From Corynebacterium sp. CNCTC7651 (lineage in GTDB: Bacteria > Actinomycetota > Actinomycetes > Mycobacteriales > Mycobacteriaceae), in contig NZ_CP071246.1 in the NCBI RefSeq assembly GCF_021496665.1, positions 1,798,001 to 1,862,000 of the forward strand: 64,000 nt of DNA, written 5' to 3'. The notes beneath the pieces are model-generated. The model did not search any database, was not told where the DNA came from, and saw only the letters and a program-made list of their open reading frames with translations. The position numbers and the translations under genes are program-made. This document shows positions 40,223 through 54,900 of this stretch, in pieces (the first letter of the stretch is position 1; every line of letters starts with the position of its first letter).

Positions 40223-40948
40223 TTACCCCTCGATCCCGGCCATGACGCGGAGGATGGCATCCATTGTGGGGTCCAGCATTTCGTCCACGATCTGGCCGTC
40301 GCGGAGGAACACCACACGGTCCGCGTAGGAGGCGGCGCGGGCGTCGTGGGTGACAATGACAACCGTTTGGCCGTCGTGGTCGACCGCGTGGCGGAGGATG
40401 CTCAACACCTCTTTGCCAGCGTTGGAGTCCAGGTTGCCGGTCGGCTCATCGCCGAAAATGATCTCGGGTTTGCTTACCAGGGCGCGGGCGCACGCCACGC
40501 GCTGCTGCTGGCCGCCGGAGAGCTCGCTCGGCCGGTGTTTGAGGCGCTTAGCCAGTCCAAGGCGCTGCGTGATCTCTTCGAACCACGCTTGGTCGATTCT
40601 CCCGCCGGCAATGTCTGTGGGCAGCGTGATGTTCTCAGCCGCCGTAAGGGTGGGCACGAGGTTGAAGGACTGGAAGATAAAGCCGAGGCGGTCGCGCCGC
40701 AGCTCAGTGATCTCTTTATCGGACAGGCCGGAAAGCGCAGTGCCGCCGATGTACGCCTCGCCGGAGGTGAAGGAGTCCAGCCCTGCCATGGTGTGCATGA
40801 GGGTGGATTTGCCGCTGCCGGAGGGCCCCATGATGGCGGTGAACGCGTTGCGCTCGAAAGCGACGTTCACCCCGTCCAGCGCAGCCACTTGCGTATCGCC
40901 CTGGCCGTAGGTTTTCACTAGATCGACAGCTCTGGCTGCTGCTTCCAT
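40223..40948 (-). CDS. ABC transporter ATPase (LolD/MacB type)
   Basis: The product has 241 residues. Walker A GPSGSGKST, Q-loop FIFQSFNLVPTLTA, signature LSGGQQQRVACARALV, Walker B and H-loop (IIFGDEPTGNLDS, VTHD). Pairs with the FtsX-domain permease downstream. The start ATG at 40948 has GCGGGAG upstream. The long alternative frame to 41233 has no support. Confidence 0.93.
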   Translation of the reverse strand: MEAAARAVDLVKTYGQGDTQVAALDGVNVAFERNAFTAIMGPSGSGKSTLMHTMAGLDSFTSGEAYIGGTALSGLSDKEITELRRDRLGFIFQSFNLVPTLTAAENITLPTDIAGGRIDQAWFEEITQRLGLAKRLKHRPSELSGGQQQRVACARALVSKPEIIFGDEPTGNLDSNAGKEVLSILRHAVDHDGQTVVIVTHDARAASYADRVVFLRDGQIVDEMLDPTMDAILRVMAGIEG

Positions 40949-41040
40949 TTCCGCTCCCGCTTCCTCGACGCATGGCGTTTGACGTTCGACGTTGACATAG
41001 CCACGGTACGCGGGCTGGGCTCCTTTGGGAAAATGCCGAA

Positions 41041-41090
41041 AACCCGGTACCGACCACCGTGGCGTTGTGCCGTGTGGTTGGTACCGGGTT
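41041..41090 (-). terminator. rRNA operon terminator
   Basis: AACCCGGTACC (41041-41051) pairs perfectly with GGTACCGGGTT (41080-41090), with GACCAC/GTGGTT extending the stem inward. On the minus strand it is followed by TTTTC. It is 23 bp past the 5S gene end. Confidence 0.85.
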
Positions 41091-41113
41091 AGCGGTGTTG
41101 TTTTTAAGTTGTT

Positions 41114-41232
41114 GGGTCGGCGGTAACCTACTCTCCCACACCCTCCCGGGTGCAGTACCATCGGCGCGGGCGGGCTTAGCTTCCGGGTTCGGAATGGGTC
41201 CGGGCGTTTCCCCGCCGCTATCACCACCGACA
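41114..41232 (-). rRNA. rrf: 5S ribosomal RNA
   Basis: About 119 nt. The ends GTCGGTGGT and ACCGCCGAC pair, and the interior contains the conserved GGGGAAACGCCC and CCATTCCGAACCCGGAAGC-type region. Ends are estimated within a few bases. Confidence 0.93.
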
Positions 41233-41399
41233 CATCTATTTCGGGGTTAGCAACATTGGTTGATGTGGAGTTGTCTGGCCCCGCACTCGGGTGGTGTGTG
41301 GTGTGTCAGATACTGGTGAGTGGACGCGTGCACACCGTGTTGGTGTGTGTTTGCAGGACACCGAACCGTGACCTAAGTGGGTGTTGGTTGGTGGTGGTT

Positions 41400-46438
<5,039 letters not shown>

Positions 46439-46972
46439 AAACACTCCGAAATAGAGTGTCAAGTTTCGTCAAGAAACAGGCCGTGAAAAGCCCAATACCC
46501 AACCAAAACAAACCACCCCACACCAACCGGTGCAGAACTGGCTTACAAAAAATGTTTTCCTAAAATTACTGCAAACACGGCTGGCCCCACATCCGACGAG
46601 GAAAAACTTGGGGCCAACCAAAAACTTTGCAAAAAACGTCAGTGAACCAATCATGGCCCAACCGATCAACCACGCCCCCATCAAAGGATTCAGAACGCAG
46701 CCACCAGCACACACCAACCACACACCCCGCAAAACACGGAACCATGCAGCCAACATGTCACAGGCACACAACCAACCCACAAACAAAAATGCATTGGCAC
46801 ACTATCGAGTTCTCAAACAACACACGCACACCCCAACACATCCGAACCAAATCAGAGCGCTGTGAGTAGCTTTCGTATTTCCGTCAGCGGTAGTTTTCCT
46901 AACCGCTCACACACCAGACCATGATCACCATGTCGTCCCGGCGGGGCGTTGTCGGTCGCGCTGACTCGAACT
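46439..46972 (-). promoter_or_regulatory. rRNA operon leader with box A
   Basis: A non-coding leader of about 530 bp. A box A-type element (GTTTGAGAACTC, 46807-46818 on the minus strand) followed by a GATAGTGTGCC stretch is the conserved actinobacterial antitermination/processing signal. The plus-strand A/C bias makes short open frames there meaningless. Confidence 0.75.
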
Positions 46973-47001
46973 AAGTTACACACCCCACCACAACAACACA
47001 A
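46973..47001 (-). promoter_or_regulatory. Putative rRNA operon promoter
   Basis: On the minus strand a -35-like TTGTGT (46996-47001) and -10-like TAACTT (46973-46978) are 17 bp apart. They partly overlap the terminator hairpin of murA. Further promoters in the leader cannot be excluded. Confidence 0.45.
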
Positions 47002-47023
47002 ACCCCCAGCACAACGGGGGTTT
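47000..47023 (-). terminator. Terminator downstream of murA
   Basis: AAACCCCC and GGGGGTTT enclose an eight-base loop. It insulates the rRNA operon from murA on the same strand. Confidence 0.8.
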
Positions 47024-47064
47024 ATGAAAGCATGAACGTGACCAAACGAACGTCGTAAAGCGCT

Positions 47065-48321
47065 CTAGCTCTGAACGCGCTCGATGTGTGCCCCCAGCGC
47101 GGTGAGCTGCTCCACGAAGGATGGGTAGCCGCGGTCGATGTGGTAGACGTCGTGGACCGTGGTCACGCCGTCGGCGACAAGCCCGGCAAGAACAAGGCCG
47201 GCGCCGGCGCGGATGTCGGAGGACCAGACATCGGTGGAGCTGAGCTGGTCAACACCTCGCAGGACAACGTGGTGGCCGTCAACGTTGGCATCGGCGCCGA
47301 GGCGCAGCATCTCGTCGACGAAGCGGAAGCGGGCCTCGAAGACGTTCTCGGTGATCACGGAAACGCCGTCCGCAACGGTGGAGATCGCAATGGCCATCGG
47401 CTGCAGATCCGTGGGAAAGCCCGGGAACGGCAGCGTCTGGTAGTCCACCGCCTTGGGGCGCTGGTCCATGCGGACGCGGAAGCCGTGCTCGTAGGTCTCC
47501 ACATTCGCCCCGGCCAGCTTGAGCTTGCTCAGTGCCAGGTGCAGGTGGCGGGGGGCGATGCCGGTAACCGTAATGTCGCCGCGGGTGATCGCCGCGGCGT
47601 ACGCCCATGTGCCGGCCACAATGCGGTCCCCCACCACGGTGTGCTCGGTCGGGGTGAGCCGCTCCACGCCGTCGATGGTGATGGTGGAGGTGCCGGCACC
47701 CTCGATCTGGGCGCCCATCTCGCAGAGCATGTCGCACAGATCCACAATCTCCGGCTCACGGGCGGCGTTGTCGAGGACGGTGCGCCCCTTGGCAAGCACG
47801 GAAGCGGTGACGATGTTCTCCGTCGCGCCGACCGACGGGAAGTCCAGCTTGATGTTCGCGCCGCGGAGCTGTTCCACCTCCGCTACTACCGCGCCGTGCT
47901 CGATGTGCGTGGTAGCACCCAGCTTCTCCAGCCCGGTCTGGTGCATGTCCAGGGGACGGGAGCCGATCGCGTCACCGCCCGGGAGTGCCACGCGCGCCTC
48001 GTGGCAACGCGCAACCAGGGGCCCAAGCACGGCGACAGAGGCGCGGAACTGGCGCACGGCCTCAAAATCTGCATTGGGAGAAACCTCGGCCGGGGTGTGG
48101 ATGCGCACCGTGGCACCCTCCACCTCAACCTCGCAGCCAAGACCCACCAGCACCTGCGCCATCAGCGGCACATCCAGGATCTCGGGGCAGTTGTGCAACG
48201 TTGTCGTGCCCTCCGCCAACAGCGCCGCAGCCATGAGCTTGAGCACGCTGTTCTTCGCGCCGTCCACCTTCACCACGCCCTCAAGGCGAGTGCCGCCGGT
48301 TACCAGGAATTTCTCTTTCAC
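47065..48321 (-). CDS. murA: UDP-GlcNAc 1-carboxyvinyltransferase, Asp in place of catalytic Cys
   Basis: The product has 418 residues. First committed step of peptidoglycan synthesis. The active loop reads [16 protein letters not shown], so residue 117 is Asp where most bacteria have Cys, the fosfomycin target. The same change occurs in mycobacteria and gives intrinsic fosfomycin resistance. Other motifs are normal ([31 protein letters not shown]). GTG start at 48321 with GGGGG upstream. A motif copy lies 4 bp past the stop. Confidence 0.96.
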   Translation of the reverse strand: MKEKFLVTGGTRLEGVVKVDGAKNSVLKLMAAALLAEGTTTLHNCPEILDVPLMAQVLVGLGCEVEVEGATVRIHTPAEVSPNADFEAVRQFRASVAVLGPLVARCHEARVALPGGDAIGSRPLDMHQTGLEKLGATTHIEHGAVVAEVEQLRGANIKLDFPSVGATENIVTASVLAKGRTVLDNAAREPEIVDLCDMLCEMGAQIEGAGTSTITIDGVERLTPTEHTVVGDRIVAGTWAYAAAITRGDITVTGIAPRHLHLALSKLKLAGANVETYEHGFRVRMDQRPKAVDYQTLPFPGFPTDLQPMAIAISTVADGVSVITENVFEARFRFVDEMLRLGADANVDGHHVVLRGVDQLSSTDVWSSDIRAGAGLVLAGLVADGVTTVHDVYHIDRGYPSFVEQLTALGAHIERVQS

Positions 48322-48361
48322 GCCCCCAAGCGTACCGACGTTGGCGGGCGAGGCCGGGAGC

Positions 48362-49207
48362 TTAAGGCAGCGCGCCGATACGACGGGCGGCGTTGACCGC
48401 CTCGTAGCGGGTGTGGGCACCCAGCTTGCGCATCACGCTGCGCAGGTAAGACTTCACAGTCTCCGCGCCAATGCCCATCTCTTCCGCAGCCTCCACATTG
48501 GTGTGGCCCAGCGCCACGCAGGACAGCACGTCCAGCTCACGTGCGGAAAGTTTGGTGGACTGCTTCACCCGCACCGGCGAGACCATCTGATCGCAGAGCT
48601 GCTCCAGCTCCTTGCGCAGCGCCTCATCTTCCACGCGATTGGCCAGCATGCGCAGCTTCGAGTGCGTGGCGCGCACCTGTTCCCACTCCGCGCCGTTCAT
48701 TACCCGGCCAGGCTTCGCGGCGCCTTTCCCGCCGTCCAGACGGCGCATCGCGGAATTCACTGCCAAGTCCTGTTCCAGCGTGCGGGCGGTCAGCGTGACC
48801 TCTTCGATCACCTTGTCGCCCAAACGCACGGTGGAGTGCACACCCACATACAGCACACCGCGAATCTCGCGCTGCACGATGACGGGAACAGCAACCACAG
48901 AGTGCAGACCTTCGTCCTGAATCACCTTGTCGTATTCGTGGGAGATGACGTTTGCTCGCGTGTAGTCGGAGACACCCACGGCGCGGCGAGTGGTGACAAC
49001 GCGGCCGCCCACACCAGCACCCTGCTCAATGATGAGGTTCTGCAGCGCGGGGGTGCGCAGACCGATCCACTGCGTGATTTGCAGACGGTTATCCGCCAAC
49101 AGCGTGCCGTACATTGCAACCGGGATCCCGGTCGCGGTTTTGAGGGCGGTGAGGGCGGCGCGGATCGCGTCGTCGTCATCTTTGATCCGTTGGGCATCCA
49201 CAGTCAT
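48362..49207 (-). CDS. ramA: LuxR-type regulator RamA (acetate metabolism)
   Basis: The product has 281 residues, the same length as C. glutamicum RamA (282). An N-terminal GAF-like domain (25-150) and a C-terminal LuxR helix-turn-helix ([20 protein letters not shown], then [20 protein letters not shown]). RamA controls acetate, ethanol and central carbon genes in corynebacteria. Location next to cysK and cysE matches the C. glutamicum order and supports the name. Divergent from cysK over 321 bp. Confidence 0.9.
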   Translation of the reverse strand: MTVDAQRIKDDDDAIRAALTALKTATGIPVAMYGTLLADNRLQITQWIGLRTPALQNLIIEQGAGVGGRVVTTRRAVGVSDYTRANVISHEYDKVIQDEGLHSVVAVPVIVQREIRGVLYVGVHSTVRLGDKVIEEVTLTARTLEQDLAVNSAMRRLDGGKGAAKPGRVMNGAEWEQVRATHSKLRMLANRVEDEALRKELEQLCDQMVSPVRVKQSTKLSARELDVLSCVALGHTNVEAAEEMGIGAETVKSYLRSVMRKLGAHTRYEAVNAARRIGALP

Positions 49208-49528
49208 TGGGTCTTTCTGCCTTCCCGCAACCTCCCGCTGTACTTCCTAAGCGGGCTTAAAACGTGATCATAACCCCTCGGAGGGGGTAGCAAAATTCAC
49301 CCTCGCCGAAGCGCGCGTGCCCGACAGTGTTGGTTTCACTACACCCGCGCGCTGCCCCCGTGGTTAGCGGACGGGGGGAGCCGCCCTTGGGCAGATGCTT
49401 TTCGACGTTCACTCGAGCAAACCCCCAGCTCTCATGCGAGACCGCATAGTCTCTTCGCAAAAGACTGGACGGTCTAGTTTTGGTGTGTATACTCCGAAAC
49501 TATCCAGAGAAACTAAGGAGCGAATTCA
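49208..49528. promoter_or_regulatory. ramA-cysK divergent control region
   Basis: 321 bp. It contains an McbR-type operator (49461-49476), the cysK promoter (-10 TATACT at 49488-49493), a copy of the interspersed motif (49397-49407) and G-rich runs (GGAGGGGGTAG near 49277 and GGACGGGGGGAG near 49371) of the type RamA itself can bind. No open frame. Confidence 0.7.
49461..49476 (+). promoter_or_regulatory. McbR-type operator upstream of cysK
   Basis: AAGAC-N6-GTCTA differs by one base from the known McbR site TAGAC-N6-GTCTA. It overlaps the -35 region of the cysK promoter, so McbR, the sulfur-metabolism repressor of corynebacteria, would block transcription. Confidence 0.75.
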
Positions 49529-50470
49529 ATGGCAAAGATTGCTAACAACGTCCTGGATTTGGTCGGCGGCACCCCGCTGGTGGAGCTGCACGGCATCACC
49601 GAAGCACACGGCGCAAAGGCACGCGTGCTGGCAAAGCTGGAGTTCTACAACCCGGCCAACTCGGTGAAGGACCGCATCGGTAAGGCCATCGTCGAGGCTG
49701 CTGAGGCTTCCGGCGACCTGAAGCCCGGCGGCACCATCGTGGAGGCGACCTCCGGCAACACTGGTATCGCCCTCGCCTTGGCCGGTGCGGCCAAGGGCTA
49801 CAAGGTCATCCTGACCATGCCGGAGACCATGTCCATTGAGCGTCGTGTAGTGCTGCGCGCATTTGGCGCGGAGATCGTGCTCACCCCGGGCGCTGCCGGC
49901 ATGAAGGGCGCTGTGGAGAAGGCCAACGAGATTGTCGCCGAGACGGAGAACGCAATCCTGGCCCGCCAGTTTGAGAATGAGGCCAACCCGCGCATCCACT
50001 ACACCACCACCGGCCCGGAGATCTGGGCTGACACCGATGGCCAGGTGGACTTCCTGGTTGCGGGTGTGGGCACCGGCGGCACCATCTCCGGTGCCGGCAA
50101 GTACCTCAAGGAGCAGAACCCGGAGCTGAAGGCGATCGCTGTTGAGCCGGCTGCGTCTCCGCTGCTGAGCAAGGGCGAGGCTGGCCCGCACAAGATCCAG
50201 GGCTTGGGTGCCAACTTCGTGCCGGGCACGCTGGACCGCACCATCATCGATGAGATCATCACCGTCACCAACGAGGACGCCGTCGCTACCTCCCGCGAGC
50301 TCGCCCGCGAGGACGCGATCCTCGGCGGCATCTCCACCGGCGCGAACCTGAAGGCTGCGCTGGAGATTGCGTCCCGCCCGGAGAACGAGGGCAAGACCAT
50401 TGTCGTGGTCGTGTGCGACTTCGGTGAGCGCTACGTTTCCACCCTGCTTTACGACGATATCCGCGACTAA
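49529..50470 (+). CDS. cysK: O-acetylserine sulfhydrylase (cysteine synthase A)
   Basis: The product has 313 residues. PLP-dependent, makes cysteine from O-acetylserine and sulfide. PLP lysine in NSVKDR, the TSGNTG loop, GTGGTISG phosphate loop. Start ATG at 49529 with AAGGAG upstream. cysE follows 90 bp on, beyond a hairpin, so cysE expression may be partly attenuated. The C-terminal VSTLLYDDI may dock on CysE. Confidence 0.97.
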   Translation: MAKIANNVLDLVGGTPLVELHGITEAHGAKARVLAKLEFYNPANSVKDRIGKAIVEAAEASGDLKPGGTIVEATSGNTGIALALAGAAKGYKVILTMPETMSIERRVVLRAFGAEIVLTPGAAGMKGAVEKANEIVAETENAILARQFENEANPRIHYTTTGPEIWADTDGQVDFLVAGVGTGGTISGAGKYLKEQNPELKAIAVEPAASPLLSKGEAGPHKIQGLGANFVPGTLDRTIIDEIITVTNEDAVATSRELAREDAILGGISTGANLKAALEIASRPENEGKTIVVVVCDFGERYVSTLLYDDIRD

Positions 50471-50494
50471 CCCCGTCGCTTCCAAGCAACCCGT

Positions 50495-50540
50495 AACCCC
50501 CGCCCTGCTGCGCGAATACAACCGGCAGAGGGCGGGGGTT
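50495..50540 (+). terminator. Hairpin between cysK and cysE
   Basis: AACCCCCGCCCT (50495-50506) pairs perfectly with AGGGCGGGGGTT (50529-50540). It is a strong hairpin followed by GCTTATG rather than a long T-run, so it may act as a partial terminator or mRNA stabiliser. Confidence 0.75.
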
Positions 50541-50560
50541 GCTTATGTAAGCTCACCGGC

Positions 50561-51151
50561 ATGATTGCTTCGATCATCTCCACCGTCCGCGAGGATCTTG
50601 CTAACGCGCGGGCGCACGACCCGGCAGCGCGCGGCGACGTGGAGAACGCGATTGTGTACTCCGGCCTCCACGCCATCTGGATCCACCGCGCATGCCACGC
50701 CATGTGGATCCGGGGCTGGAAGGCTCCGGCACGCATCCTGGCGCAGTTCAACCGCTTCCTCACCGGCATTGAGATTCACCCGGGCGCAACCATTGGACGA
50801 CGCTTCTTCATCGACCACGGCATGGGCATTGTGATTGGTGAGACCGCGGAGATCGGCGACGGCGTCATGCTGTACCACGGCGTCACCCTCGGCGGGCAGG
50901 TGCTCACCCAAACGAAGCGCCACCCGACGATTGGGGATAACGTCACCATCGGCGCGGGCGCGAAGGTACTCGGCCCGATTACCATCGGAGAAAACTCCGC
51001 CATCGGCGCCAACGCGGTGGTGACCAAGGACGTGCCGGCCAACTCCATCGCGGTTGGCATCCCAGCCAAGGCGCGCGAGCGCGCCTCTGACGAGCGCAAG
51101 CACCTTGTGGACCCGGACCGCTACGTCGATCCGGGCAGCTACATCATTTAG
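50561..51151 (+). CDS. cysE: Serine O-acetyltransferase
   Basis: The product has 196 residues. Makes O-acetylserine for CysK. A helical N-terminus (about 70 residues) and a left-handed beta helix of hexapeptide repeats ([20 protein letters not shown]) with the catalytic His in [10 protein letters not shown] and the TLGG motif. The C-terminus ends in I-I, the tail that inserts into the CysK active site. Confidence 0.96.
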   Translation: MIASIISTVREDLANARAHDPAARGDVENAIVYSGLHAIWIHRACHAMWIRGWKAPARILAQFNRFLTGIEIHPGATIGRRFFIDHGMGIVIGETAEIGDGVMLYHGVTLGGQVLTQTKRHPTIGDNVTIGAGAKVLGPITIGENSAIGANAVVTKDVPANSIAVGIPAKARERASDERKHLVDPDRYVDPGSYII

Positions 51152-51181
51152 CCCCGGTACTAACCCGGTATTGAGCCCCGG

Positions 51182-51466
51182 TTACACCATGTCCCGATAT
51201 TCCGGGTTCGCGTCAATGAACGCGGAGACAGCAGAGCACATGGGCACAACGCCCATGCCCTGCTCGCGAATATCGTCCAGTGCGTACTTAATCAGCGGCT
51301 TGGACAGGCCCCGGCCCCGGAACTTCGGGTCCACCACGGTGTGCGGCAGGACGCGCACGCCGATGAGGTCGCTGTAATCGGCGAAACCGGCAAGCTCCCC
51401 GTCCACGAATAGTTCGTAGCGCTGCTTAGCTTCGTTGATTGCCACGTTGGTGTTGTTCTCAGACAT
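51182..51466 (-). CDS. GNAT-like N-acetyltransferase, short form
   Basis: The product has 94 residues. Conserved VVDPKFRGRGLSKPLIKYAL (acetyl-CoA loop GRGLS) and a PMCSAVSAFI stretch match the small YidJ/DUF-type GNAT family. The acceptor is unknown. Convergent with cysE. Confidence 0.88.
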   Translation of the reverse strand: MSENNTNVAINEAKQRYELFVDGELAGFADYSDLIGVRVLPHTVVDPKFRGRGLSKPLIKYALDDIREQGMGVVPMCSAVSAFIDANPEYRDMV

Positions 51467-51503
51467 GCACTCACCCTACCGGTGTCTCGGTCTCTGAAAC
51501 GGA

Positions 51504-51538
51504 AAAACTCCTCACTGCGCTGGGCAGTGAGGAGTTTT
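51504..51538 (-). terminator. Strong hairpin between the GNAT gene and tRNA-Phe
   Basis: AAAACTCCTCACTGC and its exact complement form a 15-bp stem with a five-base loop. On the minus strand it ends the tRNA operon with a T-run. Confidence 0.88.
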
Positions 51539-51543
51539 CGTTG

Positions 51544-51616
51544 TGGCTAGAGCCAGGATCGAACTGGCGACCCCACACTTTTCAGGCGTGTGCTCTACCG
51601 ACTGAGCTATCTAGCC
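51544..51616 (-). tRNA. tRNA-Phe (anticodon GAA)
   Basis: The 73-nt cloverleaf has acceptor GGCTAGA/TCTAGCC with discriminator A and anticodon loop CTGAAAA reading GAA. Confidence 0.95.
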
Positions 51617-51660
51617 GGAACCGTGTGCTGCGCGGCATGCGCACAGACTCTACGATTCTG

Positions 51661-51734
51661 CGACCCTGACGGGACTTGAACCCGCGACCTCCGCCGTGAC
51701 AGGGCGGCGCGCTAACCAACTGCGCCACAGGGCC
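51661..51734 (-). tRNA. tRNA-Asp (anticodon GTC), copy next to tRNA-Phe
   Basis: 74 nt. Acceptor GGCCCTG/CAGGGTC with discriminator G; anticodon arm CCGCC-CTGTCAC-GGCGG reads GTC. Identical to the gene at 59249-59322; the identity stops one base outside the gene. Confidence 0.95.
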
Positions 51735-51865
51735 ATATTCCTTTGTTTTGCGCTCGCTCTCCGGCGTAAGAACCGGTCGCTTGCACGAGTTGATACCTTA
51801 CACACGCCCACCAGATGGGTACAAATCCGCAGGTTATCCAGCATGTAGAGGTGCCAAGGAAGAGC

Positions 51866-51909
51866 GAAACGCCCGCCGCCCAAACGTTCTGCTGGACAGC
51901 GGGCGCTTC
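51866..51909 (-). terminator. Terminator of the giant repeat gene
   Basis: GAAACGCCCGC (51866-51876) pairs with GCGGGCGCTTC (51899-51909) with one G-T pair. It is 21 bp past the stop codon. Confidence 0.6.
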
Positions 51910-51930
51910 AGATGTTGATGTCGCTAGAGG

Positions 51931-54900
51931 TTAGAAACCCTTGATAAAGGCGTTCACACGCTCCTCGACTCGCGGCGCGTACATCGGGGCAAGGTACCCG
52001 ATGACGCCAACCACACCCATGAGGAATGGCACTACAAACAGCCACCACCAGATACCGCGACCGCGCGAAGAACCGCAGTCGGAAGAGCCCTCGAAAGAGC
52101 TGCTGTTTTCTCCCCTGGTCGGTTTCTCGGCGGCACCGGGCCGCTGCGTGGAACCAGTCTCTCCATCCGAGTTTCCGCCGGTGTTTCCGGGCTTGTCGGA
52201 GGTGCCATTAGCACCGCCAGCATTGCTGCCGCCGTCGGTGCCGCTGGCGTCGTCCGAGCCACCGACATTGCCGTCAGAACCACCCGGGTTGTCGTTCCCG
52301 CCGGTGTTGTCGTCGCCGTTCCCGTCGCCACCGTTGTTGTCCTGGTTGTCGGTGCCACCGCCGTCGCCGTCTGAACCGCCGGTGTTGTCGCCGTCTGAAC
52401 CGCCGGTGTTGTCGTCAGAGCCACCGCTGCCGTCCGAATCGTCGGAACCACCGTCGCCGTTGCCGGCGGTGTTGTCGTCGCCGTTGCCACCGGTGCTTTC
52501 GCCGGAAGCGCCGGTGCTGTCATCGCCGTTCCCGCCAGTGTTGTCGCCGGAACCGCCGGTGTTGTCGTCACCGTTCCCGCCAGTGTTGTCGCCGGAACCA
52601 CCAGTGCCGTCCTGGTCGCCGGAACCACCGTCACCGTTCCCGCCGGTGCTGTCGTCGGAGCCACCGTCGCCGTTGCCGTCAGAACCACCGGTGTTGTTGT
52701 CGGAACCGCCGGTGCTGTCGTCGGAGCCACCGGTGTTGTCGTCACCGTTCCCGCCGGTGGTGTCGTCTCCGTTCGCGCCAGTGTTGTCCTGGCCGTCGGA
52801 GCCACCAGTGCCGTCCTGGTCGTCGGAACCACCCGAGTTGTCGGAACCGCCGGTGCTGTCGTCGGAGCCACCGGTGTTGACGTCACCGTTCCCGCCGGTG
52901 GTGTCGTCGGAACCGCCGGTGTTGTCGTCACCGTTCGCGCCAGTGTTGTCCTGGCCGTCGGAGCCACCAGTGCCGTCCTGGTCGTCGGAACCACCCGAGT
53001 TGTCGGAACCGCCGGTGCTGTCGTCGGAGCCACCGGTGTTGACGTCACCGTTCCCGCCGGTGGTGTCGTCGGAACCGCCGGTGTTGTCGTCACCGTTCGC
53101 GCCAGTGTTGTCCTGGCCGTCGGAGCCACCAGTGCCGTCCTGGTTGTCAGAACCACCCGAGTTGTCGGAACCGCCGGTGTTGTCGTCACCGTTCGCGCCA
53201 GTGTTGTCCTGGTTGTCAGAACCACCCGAGTTGTCGGAACCGCCCGGGTTCTCCGTGCCGCCGGTGTTGTTGTCAGAACCACCGGTGCTGTCGTCAGAGC
53301 CACCGGTGCCGTCCGAATCGTCGGAACCACCGTCGCCGTTGGCGCCGGTGCTGTCGCCGCCGTTCCCGCCAGTGTTGTCGCCGGAACCGCCCGGGTTCTC
53401 CGTGCCGCCGGTGTTGTCGTCACCGTTCGCGCCAGTGTTGTCCTGGCCGTCGGAGCCACCCGTGCCGTCCTGGTCGTCGGAACCACCGTCACCGCTCCCG
53501 CCGGTGCTGTCGTCGGAGCCACCCGTGCCGTCCTGCCCGTCGGAACCGCCAGTCTTGTCCTGGCCGTCGGAACCATCAGTGCTGTCCTGGTTGTCAGAAC
53601 CACCCGAGTTGTCGGAACCGCCCGGGTTCTCCGTGCCGCCGGTGTTGTTGTCAGAACCGCCAGTGTTGTCCTGGTTGTCGGTACCACCGCCGTTGCCGTC
53701 ACCGTTCCCGCCGGTGGTGTCGTCGGAGCCACCAGTGCCGTCCTGCCCGTCGGAACCGCCAGTGTTGTCCTGGTCGTCGGAACCACCGGTGCTGTCGTCG
53801 GCGCTGCCCGGGTGGTCCGGGTTGTCCGGGTTGTCGGAACCACCGGAGTTGTCGGAACCACCGGAGTTGTCGGAACCACCGGAGTTGTCGGAACCGCCGG
53901 TGGTGTCGTCGGAGCCACCAGTGCCGTCCTGCCCGTCGGAACCGCCAGTGTTGTCCTGGTCGTCGGAACCACCGGTGCTGTCGTCGGAACCGCCGTTGTT
54001 GTCGTCGGTGCTGCCCGGGTTGTCGGCATCGCCGTTGCTGTCGTCAGAACCACCAGTGCTGTCGTCAGAACCACCAGTGTTGTCGTCGGAACCACCGGTG
54101 CTGCCGTCGGAACCGCCGTTGTTGTCGTCGGTGCTGCCCGGGTTGTCCGGGTTGTCGGAACCACCGGTGTTCTCGTCAGAACCACCAGTGTTGTCGTCAG
54201 AACCGCCGTTGTTGTCGGAGCCGCCGTTGTTGTCGTCGGTGCTGCCCGGGCTGTCCGGATTGTCCGGGTTGTCGGAACCGCCGGAGTTGTCAGAACCACC
54301 GTTGTTGTCGGAACCGCCGGAGTTGTCGTCGGCGCTGCCCGAGTTGTCGGCATCGCCGGTGCTGTCGTCAGAACCACCAGTGTTGTCGTCAGAACCACCA
54401 GTGTTGTCGTCGGTGCTGCCCGGATTGTCGGCATCGCCGTTGCTGTCGTCAGAACCACCAGTGTTGTCGTCGGAACCGCCGGTGCTGCCGTCGGCGCTGC
54501 CCGGATTGTCGGCGTCGCCGTTGCTGTCGTCGGCGCCGCCCGGATTGTCGGCGCTGCCCGAGTTGTCGGCATCGCCGGTGCTGTCGTCTGAACCACCAGT
54601 GTTGTCGTCAGAACCACCGGTGTTGCCGGAACCGCCGGTGTTGCCGTCGGAACCACCAGTGTTGTCGTCGGCGCCGCCCGGGTTGTCCGGGTTGTCGGAA
54701 CCGCCGGTGCTGCCGTCGGAACCGCCGGTGCTGCCGTCGGCGCTGCCCGGATTGTCGGCGTCGCCGGTGCTGTCGTCGGAACCACCAGTGCTGCCGTCGG
54801 AACCACCAGTGTTGTCGTCGGCGCCGCCCGGGTTGTCGGCATCGCCGTTGCTGTCGTCGGAACCACCAGTGTTGTCGTCGGCGCCGCCCGGGTTGTCGGC

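Noticed and set aside
40223..41233. Long N-terminal extension of the ABC ATPase to 41233
   Set aside because: The extension overlaps the rRNA terminator and 5S gene, and a good start with a ribosome-binding site exists at 40948.
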